A stretch of 64,000 bases of DNA from Bordetella genomosp. 11 (lineage in GTDB: Bacteria > Pseudomonadota > Gammaproteobacteria > Burkholderiales > Burkholderiaceae_B): the NCBI RefSeq assembly GCF_002261215.1, contig NZ_NEVS01000004.1, positions 1,984,001 through 2,048,000 of the forward strand, in the 5' to 3' direction. A program made the position numbers and the translations under genes. Positions 34,798 to 43,382 of the stretch are shown here, piece by piece; the first letter of the stretch is position 1, and every line of letters begins with the position of its first letter. The notes under the pieces were generated by a model. The model did no database searches and was not told the DNA's origin. It saw only the letters and a program-made list of their open reading frames with translations.

Positions 34798-37229
34798 ACC
34801 CGATGTATCGCTTCGAGCAGCAATCCGGCGGTGCCGGCGGCATCCATGCCGCGAAGGATGCCAAGGATGCGCCTGCGTCCCCGTCGGCGCCTGCCGCCAC
34901 GCGGGACGAAAGCATGATCGGCCGCCGGATCGAACGCATCGAGGACGGGCCGCTGCTGCGCGGCAAAGGCAAGTACGTCGGCGATGTGGAGGTGCCAGGA
35001 GGCCTGCATGCCGCTTTCGTGCGCAGCCCGCACGCGCATGCGACCATCCTGGGCATCGATACGGCCGCGGCCCTGCAAACAGAGGGCGTGGTCGCTGTCC
35101 TGACCGCAGCCGATATGTCGCGCTACCTGACGAATCTGCGCATGCCGCTGGGTTTTCCCACCACCGCCCTGCCGGCCGGCATCACGCCCTTCGTCCTGAC
35201 GCCCCAGGAAGTCTGCTTCGTGGGCGAGGCGGTGGCGATGGTCATCGCCAACAGCCGCTATGCCGCGGAGGACGGCGCCGCCGATGTACAGGTCGACTAT
35301 GCCCCCCTGCCCGCCGTTTCCGACTGCCGGCAGGCGCTCGAGCCACAGGCCCCGCGCGTGCGCACCGACTTCCCGGACAACGCGCTTACCCGCTTTACGG
35401 TCGCCTACGGCGAGTGCGAGCAGGCATTCGCACAGGCCGCGCATGTCTTCAAGGATTCATTGCACCAGCATCGCGGCGGCGCCCACCCGATGGAAGGACG
35501 CGGCGTGGTGGCCGAATACGACGAATTGCGCGATACGCTGACCGTATGGTCCTCCACGCAGATGGCGCATGAGCTGCAGTTCACGCTGGCCGAACTGCTG
35601 GGTTTGCCCGAGACGCGCATCCGCGTGATCGCGCCCGACGTCGGCGGCGGCTTCGGCGCCAAGTTCCTTATCTATCCCGAGGAAATCGCGATAGCGGCCG
35701 CGGCATTCCATTTGCGCCAGCCGATCAAATGGATCGAAGACCGCGTGGAGCACTTTCTCTCTTCCATCCAGGAGCGGGATCAATTCTGGGATGTCGAAAT
35801 CGCCGTCGACGCGCAGGCCCGGGTGCTCGGCATACGCGGCAGCATGATCCACGACCAGGGGGCGTATACCCCCCAGGGCATCAATTGCCCCTACAACGCG
35901 GTAACCGGCGTCACGGGGCCCTATATCGTGCCGGCCTTCAGCATCGATGCCGTCGTCGCGCAGACCAACAAGATCTACACCATTCCGGTGCGCGGCGCCG
36001 GCTATCCCGAAGGCGCCTTTGTGATGGAACGCCTGCTCGACCGCGTCGCGCGGGGAATGGGGCTGGACCGCGCCGAGGTGCGGCGCCGCAACCTGGTGAC
36101 GGTCGATAAGCTTCCCTACGTCAAGCCACTGAAGCAACGTTCGGGCAAGCCCATCACCCTGGATACCGGCGACTATCTGCAAAGCCAGGAAACCGTCCTG
36201 CACACGATCGACTACGCCGGTTTCGCCCAACGCAAGGCGCAGGCGCGCGCGCGAGGACGCCACATCGGCATCGGCCTTGCCAATGCGGTGAAGGGAACCG
36301 GCCGTGGCCCATTCGAATCGGCGTCGGTCAGGATATCCGCCACGGGCCATATCAGCGCCGCGACCGGCGCCATGGCCATGGGCCAGGGCATGCGCACCGC
36401 CATGGCCCAGATCGTCGCCGACGTGCTGGGCGTGCGGGTCAACGACGTACAGGTGGTTTCCGGCGACACATCGTCCATTTCCATGGGTATCGGCGGTTTC
36501 GCCAGCCGCCAGACCGTTACCGGCGGCTCTTCCATGCTGCTGGCCGCGCGCCAGGTCGAAGCGAAGGCGCGCAAGGTCGCCGCGCACGTACTGAAGGTCG
36601 AGGAAGACGCCCTGGAGGTCCGCGACGGCGTCGTGCGGGTGCGCAACAGCCCGGAAAACGCCATCACGCTGGCACAGATCGCGCGTGCCCTGCGAGGCAT
36701 CCCCGGCTACGACCTTCCGCCCGGCGCCGGCGCGGGGCTGGAGGCCACGGTGTGCTGGGAGCCGGATGCAATGACCTACGCCAATGCCTGCCATGCCTGC
36801 GAAGTGGAGGTCGACATCGATACGGGCAACGTGGCCATCCTGCGCTACGTCGCCTTGCAGGATTGCGGCCGGCTCATCAATCCGCTGATCGTCGAGGGCC
36901 AGATACACGGCGGCATCGTCCACGGGATCGGCAACGCGCTATTCGAATACATGCGCTACGACCAGAACGCGCAGCCGCTGACAACGACCTTCGCCGACTA
37001 TCTGCTGCCCACCTCCACGGAAATCCCGCATCTCGAACTGCTCTTCACCCAAAGCCCCACGGCCGCCAATCCGCTGGGTGTGAAGGGGGTCGGCGAAGTG
37101 GGCACGATACCGGTCACCGCCGCCATCGCCTCGGCCATCGACGACGCGCTGTCGGACTTCAACGTGCACGTAAGCGCCATCCCCGTGGATCCGGTACAGC
37201 TGGTGCGCCAAATGGCGCAGGCCGCCTGA
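34794..37229 (+). CDS. Molybdenum hydroxylase, molybdopterin-binding large subunit
   Basis: An 811-residue xanthine-oxidase-family catalytic subunit. GGGFGAKF marks the Moco site, PVRGAGYPEGAFVMER corresponds to the active-site loop, and GVKGVGEVG holds the catalytic glutamate near residue 768. The CO-dehydrogenase loop AYRCSFR is absent, so it is not a CO oxidiser; hydroxylation of a (hetero)aromatic ring or aldehyde is likely. About 45 N-terminal residues before IGRRIERIEDGPLL look disordered; the start could be the later ATG at 34803. It is followed by a terminator and convergent coxG-like gene. Confidence 0.93.
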   Translation: MNPMYRFEQQSGGAGGIHAAKDAKDAPASPSAPAATRDESMIGRRIERIEDGPLLRGKGKYVGDVEVPGGLHAAFVRSPHAHATILGIDTAAALQTEGVVAVLTAADMSRYLTNLRMPLGFPTTALPAGITPFVLTPQEVCFVGEAVAMVIANSRYAAEDGAADVQVDYAPLPAVSDCRQALEPQAPRVRTDFPDNALTRFTVAYGECEQAFAQAAHVFKDSLHQHRGGAHPMEGRGVVAEYDELRDTLTVWSSTQMAHELQFTLAELLGLPETRIRVIAPDVGGGFGAKFLIYPEEIAIAAAAFHLRQPIKWIEDRVEHFLSSIQERDQFWDVEIAVDAQARVLGIRGSMIHDQGAYTPQGINCPYNAVTGVTGPYIVPAFSIDAVVAQTNKIYTIPVRGAGYPEGAFVMERLLDRVARGMGLDRAEVRRRNLVTVDKLPYVKPLKQRSGKPITLDTGDYLQSQETVLHTIDYAGFAQRKAQARARGRHIGIGLANAVKGTGRGPFESASVRISATGHISAATGAMAMGQGMRTAMAQIVADVLGVRVNDVQVVSGDTSSISMGIGGFASRQTVTGGSSMLLAARQVEAKARKVAAHVLKVEEDALEVRDGVVRVRNSPENAITLAQIARALRGIPGYDLPPGAGAGLEATVCWEPDAMTYANACHACEVEVDIDTGNVAILRYVALQDCGRLINPLIVEGQIHGGIVHGIGNALFEYMRYDQNAQPLTTTFADYLLPTSTEIPHLELLFTQSPTAANPLGVKGVGEVGTIPVTAAIASAIDDALSDFNVHVSAIPVDPVQLVRQMAQAA

Positions 37230-37242
37230 AGCGGCCCACAGG

Positions 37243-37279
37243 GGATCGGCCTGCCAGCGCGACGCCGGCAGGCCGATCC
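37243..37279. terminator. Bidirectional hairpin between the Mo-hydroxylase and CoxG-like genes
   Basis: GGATCGGCCTGCC (37243-37255) and GGCAGGCCGATCC (37267-37279) are perfect 13-base inverted repeats around an 11-base loop, sited between two convergent stop codons. No long T-tract follows in either direction. Confidence 0.65.
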
Positions 37280-37316
37280 GGTGTTCCAGGCCGGCCGTTC
37301 GGGCCGGCGCTATGGA

Positions 37317-37994
37317 TCAATGCGTTCCGATGATGTAGCCGATGGCCAGGCAGGCCGATGCGATGGCGACCACCGCGATCGCTTGCCATACCCGCAATTC
37401 CGCAACAATGTCCCGGCCCCGCGCCAATCCCCGATCGTCGTTCGGTACGGGATGGGCGCCCGGCGTGGCGGCCACCCTGCCGGGTAGAGGCTTTGGCGCG
37501 GTCGCCATCGCCGCGGCCGATACGGGATGTCCATCCGCCGGCGCGGACTGGCCGGGCGACGCGAAGCTCGCCTTGAAGCGCTGGAAGAATTCCGCCGCCA
37601 TTTTTTTCGCCACGCCATCCATCAGCCGCGACCCCACCTGGGCGAGCTTGCCGGTCACTTCCGCGTTGGCGGCGTAGGCCAGCCGGGTGCCGGCGTCGTC
37701 CGGGGCCAAAGTGACGGAAGCGCCGCCTTTGCCGAAGCCGGCGGCGCCACCCGAACCTTCGAAGGCCAGGGAGTAGCCGCGCGGCGGATCGGCATCGCGA
37801 ATGGCCAGCCGGCCATGGAAACGGGCCTTCACCGGGCCGACCGCGGCAAGCATACTGATACGGTACTCATTGTCGGACTGCCTTTCGATCGAATCGCAAC
37901 CCGGGATGCAAGCCTTCAATACCGCGGGATCGTTCAGTGCAGCCCAAACCGCATCCTGCGAGGCAGGAATGCACTGTTCGCCGGTTATCTCCAT
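37317..37994 (-). CDS. CoxG-like SRPBCC protein with C-terminal membrane anchor
   Basis: A 225-residue protein. Residues 1-150 are the CoxG/SRPBCC fold (MEITGEQCIPASQDAVWAAL, LKACIPGCDSIE, GSRLMDGVAKKMAAEFF); a Pro/Ala-rich linker leads to one membrane helix at about 203-222. In Oligotropha CoxG attaches CO dehydrogenase to the membrane, and CoxG homologues go with other molybdenum hydroxylases. It is convergent with the large subunit gene and has its own promoter with an operator of the set, so it is regulated with it. Confidence 0.88.
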   Translation of the reverse strand: MEITGEQCIPASQDAVWAALNDPAVLKACIPGCDSIERQSDNEYRISMLAAVGPVKARFHGRLAIRDADPPRGYSLAFEGSGGAAGFGKGGASVTLAPDDAGTRLAYAANAEVTGKLAQVGSRLMDGVAKKMAAEFFQRFKASFASPGQSAPADGHPVSAAAMATAPKPLPGRVAATPGAHPVPNDDRGLARGRDIVAELRVWQAIAVVAIASACLAIGYIIGTH

Positions 37995-38027
37995 TGCCGC
38001 GTCTCCGGGGTGGTCGTAGAAACCGGC

Positions 38028-38056
38028 ACTCTAGGTTATCTTGACTATATAGTCAA
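38028..38056 (-). promoter_or_regulatory. CoxG-like gene promoter with TetR-type operator
   Basis: TTGACTATATAGTCAA (38041-38056) is a perfect 16-base palindrome. On the minus strand its first hexamer TTGACT is a -35, followed after 17 bases by TAGAGT (38033-38028) as -10. A repressor bound here would block polymerase directly. The second site of this gap is 304 bases away (centre to centre, about 29 helical turns). Confidence 0.7.
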
Positions 38057-38335
38057 TAAACTTGCAAGCTATCCCAGCCTTGGTGCCTGCCGTCGCTGCG
38101 CGGGTGCATGCCGCGCCGGGATGGTGCGGCGGTTCCCATCCTCGCGCCCGCCGCGCCGCCGGCATCCTGGATTCCGGACCGCAGAATTCGCTGTAAACGT
38201 TCGTATTTCAACAACTTTATCGCTCTCGTACATTTGACTGCGATACCGGGAGACTACCCTCGCCCCCCATTCCGAAATGCCGTAAAAGCCGTCGGAAATC
38301 AGGGTAAACACTGCATCTCGCCTCTCCCTTTTTTC
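38057..38335. other. 279-base AT-richer gap between two operators
   Basis: Between the CoxG promoter and the transporter promoter. I see no credible gene and no strong hairpin. It is AT-richer than the surroundings towards its right end (TTCAACAACTTTATCG). Its main content is the spacing between the two operators. Confidence 0.45.
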
Positions 38336-38364
38336 TTGTGCTAATTAACCATGTAGTCAATAAT
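38336..38364 (+). promoter_or_regulatory. Importer operon promoter with TetR-type operator
   Basis: TTAACCATGTAGTCAA (38345-38360) matches the operator set with two changes in its left arm. A -35 TTGTGC (38336-38341) and -10 AATAAT (38359-38364) are 17 bases apart, with the operator filling the spacer. The site lies about 60 bases before the binding-protein ATG. Confidence 0.5.
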
Positions 38365-38421
38365 TTCCATACCGCCGCATTGGCCTGGCGACAAGACTTC
38401 AATCGATATCACGAGGGGCTT

Positions 38422-39411
38422 ATGAAAACCGCAACCTTCCTGCAGCGCGCCATCCTGTGCGCGGCGCTCTGCGTGGGCGTGGCGTCCGGGGCTACCGCCA
38501 CGGCTGCCGAAAAACTCAAACTCGTCTTCCCGACATCGTCCGCCACGCTCGCCCTGCCCTATCTGGTGGCACAGAAGAAAGGCTGGCTGGATGCCGAAGC
38601 CATCCAGGTCAGCGGCGATTCCAATGCCGTGCGCGCCCTGCTCGCGGGCACGGGCGATGTGGCCATCGTCGGCGCGTTCAACGCCTTCGCCGCCGCGGGC
38701 GAAGGCGCGAAGTTCAAGGCCATCGGCACCTGGCAAGGCATCAACGACTACGAACTGATCGTCGCCAGCGACATCGGCGGCATGAAGGACATCGAAGGCA
38801 AGATCTTCGCCGGTACCGGTCCCGGCGGACCGCCGGAGGAATTCAGCAAGCTGCTGTTCCGCAAGAACGGTGTCGATGCCTCGAAGGTACGGTTCATCGC
38901 GGTATCCGGCGGACACGCGAACATTGTGCAAGCCCTGCTGGCCGGCCGGGCCTCGGCGGGCATGGTCAACACCCTGAGCGCCGTGACCGGCGTAAGAACC
39001 GGCAAGGTAAAGATCCTGGTCAGCATGGCGTCCGCCTATCCGCAGATCGGGTACGTCTATAACCTCGTCCGCAACGATCGCATCGATGATCCCCAGCTCA
39101 AGCCGAAGCTGCAGCAATTGACGACCGCCGGCATCAAGGCGTCGCGGTACATCATGGATCACCCCGACGAAGCGGTGCAGATCCTGCTCGAACGCTATCC
39201 CGACCTGGACAAGGCCCTGGCCACCGACGTTGTCCAGGAGCTGAACCGCAACAAGGTGTGGGGCGTGAACGGCGGAATCTCCAAGGAACAGGTCGGCGCC
39301 ACGCTGGATATTTTCAAGAGCACCGGCATGCTGAAGGCGAATGTCGATCCCGGCCAGCTCTTCGACTACCGCTTTATCGACGTCGCGCTGAAAGAACTTG
39401 GAGGAAAGTAA
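38422..39411 (+). CDS. NMT1/TauA-type periplasmic binding protein
   Basis: A 329-residue receptor with a signal peptide (residues 1 to about 29, hydrophobic ILCAALCVGVASGA) and the NMT1/SsuA-like fold: FPTSSATLALPYLVAQKKGW, DVAIVGAFNAF, then AGTGPGGPPEEF. Related receptors bind taurine, sulfonates, nitrate-like anions, thiamine precursors or aromatic carboxylates. GAGGGG before the ATG supports the start. First gene of the importer operon; its ligand is probably the substrate of this catabolic block. Confidence 0.88.
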   Translation: MKTATFLQRAILCAALCVGVASGATATAAEKLKLVFPTSSATLALPYLVAQKKGWLDAEAIQVSGDSNAVRALLAGTGDVAIVGAFNAFAAAGEGAKFKAIGTWQGINDYELIVASDIGGMKDIEGKIFAGTGPGGPPEEFSKLLFRKNGVDASKVRFIAVSGGHANIVQALLAGRASAGMVNTLSAVTGVRTGKVKILVSMASAYPQIGYVYNLVRNDRIDDPQLKPKLQQLTTAGIKASRYIMDHPDEAVQILLERYPDLDKALATDVVQELNRNKVWGVNGGISKEQVGATLDIFKSTGMLKANVDPGQLFDYRFIDVALKELGGK

Positions 39412-39412
39412 G

Positions 39413-40270
39413 ATGGGAAGCCTGTCGGTGCTAAGGGCCGAAGATGCCGCGACGGCCGTTTCGAGCGCCATGAGCGGCGCGGATGCGCCGATGGTGGACA
39501 TCCGCGGCCTGAGCAAGCATTACTTCGTGCGCGACGCGGACAACGGTGGCGCGCCCCGCCGCATCGTTGCGCTGGAGAAAGTCGACGCCACGATCGCGCG
39601 CGGCGAATTCATTTCCCTGCTGGGCCCCAGCGGGTGCGGCAAGACGACCTTGCTACGTATCGCCGCGGGACTGACCCAATGGGCCGAGGGTTCCATCTCT
39701 ATCGGAGGCCAACCGGTAAACGGCCCCCGCAAGGATGCCTGCATGGTGTTCCAGCACTTCGGCCTGCTCCCGTGGCGCAGCGTCATCGCGAATGTGGGCT
39801 TTCCGCTGGAGCTCGACGGGGTCTCGGCCAAGGAACGCCACGATCGCGGCATGGAACTGCTGCGGCTGGTCGGATTGACCAAGTATGCCTCGCACTACCC
39901 GCATGAATTGTCCGGCGGCATGCAACAGCGCGTCGCGATCGCGCGCGCGCTGATGCGCAGTCCGAAAGTGCTTTTCATGGACGAACCTTTCGGCGCACTG
40001 GACGCGCAAACGCGCGAAAAGCTGCAGGAAGACTTCCTGAAAATCTGGGCGAATATCGGCACGACCGTGCTGTTCGTCACGCACAGTATCGACGAAGCCC
40101 TGGTCCTGTCGGACCGTATTTTCGTTTTTACGCCCAGCCCCGGGCGCCTGAAAGCCATCGTGGACTCCCCTTTGAAAGACGAACGGCTCGGCGGCGACCC
40201 CCGCGAGCACCGCGCCTATGGCGAGGCACGCCACGAATTGCGCCGCATGTTGATGGAGAGTCCGCAATGA
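39413..40270 (+). CDS. ABC transporter ATPase, TauB/SsuB type
   Basis: A 285-residue ATPase. Walker A GPSGCGKTT, Q-loop VFQHFGLLPWRSV, signature LSGGMQQRV, Walker B VLFMDEPFGALD and the switch histidine (THS) are all intact. The LPWRSV after the Q-loop is a hallmark of the Tau/Ssu/Nrt group. GGAGGAA just upstream sets the ATG at 39413, two bases after the receptor stop. Its TGA overlaps the permease ATG. Confidence 0.93.
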   Translation: MGSLSVLRAEDAATAVSSAMSGADAPMVDIRGLSKHYFVRDADNGGAPRRIVALEKVDATIARGEFISLLGPSGCGKTTLLRIAAGLTQWAEGSISIGGQPVNGPRKDACMVFQHFGLLPWRSVIANVGFPLELDGVSAKERHDRGMELLRLVGLTKYASHYPHELSGGMQQRVAIARALMRSPKVLFMDEPFGALDAQTREKLQEDFLKIWANIGTTVLFVTHSIDEALVLSDRIFVFTPSPGRLKAIVDSPLKDERLGGDPREHRAYGEARHELRRMLMESPQ

Positions 40271-41100
40271 TCAGTTCCACCGCTAGCGCTTCCAAGCAGC
40301 GCGCCGCGACCGACGGCCGGCCGGCCGGACCCAAATGGTGGGTCGCGCATCCGAATATCGTCCGCGCCCTGTCCGTTGCGGTTTTCCTGCTGCTGTGGGA
40401 GTACTTCGGCCGCCGCATCGACCCGCTATTCCTCGCTCCGCCCAGCCGCATCTTCGCGGCCGCCGTCGAACTGACGAACAACGGCGAATTGGGCAGGGCC
40501 TTGATGGCGACGCTGTACCCGTTCGTCATCGGCATGGTCATCAGCGTCATCGCGGGCGTGGTGCTGGGCATCGCCATGGCGCAGTCGCGCCTGTTCGAGT
40601 ACATCATCGACCCCTTCGTCAACGCCTTCTACGCGATACCGCGTATCGCGCTAGTGCCGCTCATCATGCTATGGGCGGGCCTGGATACGACCGGCAAGAT
40701 CGTGATCCTGGTGTCCAATGCGATTTTCCCGGTCATCATCAACACCTACGCCGGCATCCGTGACGTCCGCGGGTCCATACTCGAGGTAGGCAAGGCGTAT
40801 GGCGCCACGCGCCAGCAGATCTTCTTCAAGATACTGCTCCCGTCGGCGGTGCCGTTCATCATGACGGGAATCCGGCTGACCGTCGGACAGGCCATCATCG
40901 GCATCATCGTGGCCGAATTCCTGACGGCGCAAACGGGCCTGGGCGGCATGATCGTCTACTACGCCAATCTGTTCGCCACCGCCAAGCTGTTCGTACCCAT
41001 CATCGTGATCGGCGTGCTCGGCGTGGCCCTGACCGAACTGGTCCAATTCGTCGAGCGCCGCTTCTCGCGCTGGCGCAAGCTGGAGCAGGACCGTGGCTGA
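40267..41100 (+). CDS. ABC transporter permease, TauC/SsuC type
   Basis: A 277-residue inner-membrane permease with about six helices. The coupling loop EVGKAYGATRQQIFFKILLPSAVPFI near residue 175-200 is the EAA-type motif of the SsuC family. It overlaps the ATPase gene by four bases and the next gene by eight, so importer and the following enzyme are co-translated. Confidence 0.93.
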   Translation: MISSTASASKQRAATDGRPAGPKWWVAHPNIVRALSVAVFLLLWEYFGRRIDPLFLAPPSRIFAAAVELTNNGELGRALMATLYPFVIGMVISVIAGVVLGIAMAQSRLFEYIIDPFVNAFYAIPRIALVPLIMLWAGLDTTGKIVILVSNAIFPVIINTYAGIRDVRGSILEVGKAYGATRQQIFFKILLPSAVPFIMTGIRLTVGQAIIGIIVAEFLTAQTGLGGMIVYYANLFATAKLFVPIIVIGVLGVALTELVQFVERRFSRWRKLEQDRG

Positions 41101-41917
41101 GCGTGGCGTTCCGCGCGAGCCGCAACGCGTCGCCCTGATCGGCTACGGCGCGATGGGCGGGCACGTCCATCGCGCGCTCGAAGGCGACGATCAGGTGCGC
41201 ATTACCCATGTCGTCGTCCCCTCCGGACACGTGGAGGCCACCCGGGCCAGGCTGAACGGCAGGGCCGCGGTGGCCGCCGACATCGACGACATGGAAGAAC
41301 CGGTGGATTTCGCGCTGGAGTGCGCCGGACACGAGGCAGTCGCGCAGACGGTACCCCGATTGCTGGCGCGCGGCGTGGACGTCATCATCGCCTCCGTCGG
41401 CGCCCTCAGCCAGGAGGGCCTGGCGGAATCCCTGGAAGCGGCCGCCCTGCGCGGCGGCGCCCAATTGACGCTGGTGCCCGGCGCCGTCGCCGGCATCGAC
41501 GCGCTGGCCGCGGCGCGACAGCAGGGTCTGCAGTCGGTGGAGTACACGGGCCGCAAATCACCGGCCGGCTGGCGCGGCACGCCCGCGGAAAACGCGCTGG
41601 ACCTGGATGCATTGAGCGTCGCCACGCCCTTCTTCGAGGGCAGCGCGCGCGAAGCCGCGGCGCTCTACCCCAAGAATGCCAATGTGGCGGCCATGGTCGG
41701 GCTGGCCGGCATCGGCCTGGACCGCACCCTCGTAACGCTCGTCGCCGACCCGCGGGCCACGCACAACAACCACAGGATCGTGGCGCGCGGCGAATTTGGC
41801 GAGCTCGACGTACGGACCGCCGGCGCGACGCTGCCGGACAATCCCAAGACATCGATGCTGGCGGCGCTATCCATCGTGCGCGCGGTACGCAACCGCGTGG
41901 CGGGCATCGTCATCTGA
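41093..41917 (+). CDS. Aspartate dehydrogenase-like NAD(P)-dependent enzyme
   Basis: A 274-residue protein of the AspDH/NadX family: Rossmann motif ALIGYGAMGGHVHRAL near residue 14, then GAVAGIDALAAAR, YPKNANVAAM and DNPKTSMLAALS, the L-aspartate dehydrogenase signatures. The known reaction is aspartate to oxaloacetate or iminoaspartate with NAD(P)+. Within a catabolic operon it may deaminate aspartate formed by the pathway, or aminate a keto acid; a NAD-biosynthesis role is less likely without nadA/nadC. GTG start overlapping the permease gene. Confidence 0.87.
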   Translation: MAERGVPREPQRVALIGYGAMGGHVHRALEGDDQVRITHVVVPSGHVEATRARLNGRAAVAADIDDMEEPVDFALECAGHEAVAQTVPRLLARGVDVIIASVGALSQEGLAESLEAAALRGGAQLTLVPGAVAGIDALAAARQQGLQSVEYTGRKSPAGWRGTPAENALDLDALSVATPFFEGSAREAAALYPKNANVAAMVGLAGIGLDRTLVTLVADPRATHNNHRIVARGEFGELDVRTAGATLPDNPKTSMLAALSIVRAVRNRVAGIVI

Positions 41918-41930
41918 TGCCCGGTTTTCT

Positions 41931-42632
41931 TCAGTGCGCCGGGGACGGCGCATTGTCCGCCCGCAGGTAGCGCAGCACCATCTCGGCGGCGTGATCCAGG
42001 CGCTGCTTGATGCGTTGCGCGGTCATCAGGCGCTGGCCGAAGATCGCCTCGAAGGTGTAGCGGTTGCTGACGTAATGCGCCGTCAACGAGGTGATCGATA
42101 TGTACAGGTCCACCGCATCGATGTTCTCGCGGAACAACCCTTCCTCCTGGCCACGCTGCAGCAGGCTGCGGATGGTCTCCAGCAAAGGGTTGTACATTTC
42201 CCGTATCGCCGCCGACGTGACGATATGCTTGCCCTGGTTTAGGTTTTCGCTGGACAGGATGCGCTGGAATTCGGGGAACCGCACCCAGACCTGCCCCGTG
42301 AACACCACCAGCCGCCGCATGCCGTCGACCGGGTCCATGCCGCGGATCTGCAGGTCCTTCTGGCGCGAGCGGATCGCGTCATAGGTGTATTCCAGCACCG
42401 CGGTGAACAGATCGTCCTTGTTCCCGAAGTGGTGATACAGCACGTTCTTGTTGATGCCGGCACGCAGCGCGATCTCGTCGACCCGCCCGCCGTCATAGCC
42501 CTTGCTCGAAAACTCCGCCAAGGCTGCCTGGATAATCGTCTCTCGCGTCTTGCGGGAGCTTTCGCGGCGGACCACCGGCCGCGCTTTATCGCGCGGCGGG
42601 CGTGCCTCGGTCTGGGCTTCATGGGAAGTCAT
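41931..42632 (-). CDS. TetR-family regulator of the 29.8-43.4 kb block
   Basis: A 233-residue TetR protein: helix-turn-helix at about 27-72 (RETIIQAALAEFSSKGYDGG, then ALRAGINKNVLYHHFGNKDD) and a C-terminal TetR_C-type domain with several helices. It is the only DNA-binding protein in the block, is transcribed with the cupin gene from a promoter carrying the 16-base operator, and so probably controls itself and the three other transcripts. MTSHEAQ is chosen as start; the open frame beyond is a shadow of the cupin gene. Ribosome site weak (AAGAAAAG). Confidence 0.9.
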   Translation of the reverse strand: MTSHEAQTEARPPRDKARPVVRRESSRKTRETIIQAALAEFSSKGYDGGRVDEIALRAGINKNVLYHHFGNKDDLFTAVLEYTYDAIRSRQKDLQIRGMDPVDGMRRLVVFTGQVWVRFPEFQRILSSENLNQGKHIVTSAAIREMYNPLLETIRSLLQRGQEEGLFRENIDAVDLYISITSLTAHYVSNRYTFEAIFGQRLMTAQRIKQRLDHAAEMVLRYLRADNAPSPAH

Positions 42633-42751
42633 GTCGACGCTTTTCTTGATCGTGCTTGAGGGCCCGGCGACATGCGGCCGGAAGGAAGGCGGCGACGCCG
42701 GAGCATCGCCCTGCCGCCATTCTAGACGAGATTGCGCGCAGCCAAGACACG

Positions 42752-43291
42752 TTATGAAAGATGCGTGGGATCCAGGTGCGCCGAACGGCGCTTGTACAGA
42801 TCCTCGTCGGCATATCCCATGGTCTCGGGGCGGGCACGTCCCAGCATGACCTGGAAATACACCGGCTCGAGGCTGCGGTTTTCGTAGCCATGGATGACCC
42901 CGGGCGGGCACGCGATGCACTCCCAGGGGCCGAGACGCGTCCAGCGCGGAGCGCCGCCTTCGTCCTGGATGAAAACGTCCAGAAAGCCCTGGAGCACGAA
43001 GAACACTTCCTCCACCTCGTGGGTATGGGCCGCGTTGCCCTGCCCCGGGTTGACGAACATGATGCTTAGCGTGAAGCCGCGCGCCGGGATGACGGTGGTG
43101 TCGCCGACCTTGCCCGAGCCGCCCGCGCCGATGAAGCGATGCTGGGCGCGCTTGAAACCTTCGATCCTGGCGTCCTCGAACGCGTTCCAATCGGGCACGC
43201 GGTTGGAGAATCGCGCGACGTACTTTTGTTCGATTTCTTCCAGAGTGGCGTTGGCCAATTCGGGGGGCCGCGGATGACGGGCGATAGCCAT
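42752..43291 (-). CDS. Cupin-domain protein
   Basis: A 179-residue single-cupin protein. The metal motif AAHTHEVEEVFFVLQGFLDVF (His-x-His plus Glu) is at about residues 90-110 and the second half-motif PPGVIHGYEN near 137-146 gives the fourth ligand. So a metal-dependent enzyme (dioxygenase, isomerase or decarboxylase) is possible. The N-terminal 75 residues contain no known domain. First gene of the cupin-tetR unit. Family function unknown to me. Confidence 0.82.
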   Translation of the reverse strand: MAIARHPRPPELANATLEEIEQKYVARFSNRVPDWNAFEDARIEGFKRAQHRFIGAGGSGKVGDTTVIPARGFTLSIMFVNPGQGNAAHTHEVEEVFFVLQGFLDVFIQDEGGAPRWTRLGPWECIACPPGVIHGYENRSLEPVYFQVMLGRARPETMGYADEDLYKRRSAHLDPTHLS

Positions 43292-43353
43292 TACATGGAC
43301 TCCATGGTGAGGGGTTCCGGTCGCCGCCCGGGAGCGGCACCAGCATGTCGTCC

Positions 43354-43382
43354 AGATTAATAAAAATTGACTAAATAGTCAA
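43354..43382 (-). promoter_or_regulatory. Cupin-tetR promoter with TetR-type operator
   Basis: TTGACTAAATAGTCAA (43367-43382), arms TTGACTA/TAGTCAA, is extended to a 20-base near-perfect palindrome by AA and TT. On the minus strand TTGACT is the -35, then 17 bases, then TAATCT (43359-43354) as -10. The layout is the same as at the CoxG-like gene and would give autoregulation. Confidence 0.7.

Noticed and set aside
34794-37229. Large subunit as aerobic CO dehydrogenase (CoxL)
   Set aside because: The form I CoxL active-site motif AYRCSFR is absent; the loop reads PVRGAGYPEG, so a different hydroxylation is expected.
42752-43346. A fused cupin-TetR protein, because the TetR frame stays open through the cupin gene
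   Set aside because: The cupin is read in a different frame with its own start and stop; the TetR frame upstream of 42632 is its shadow.
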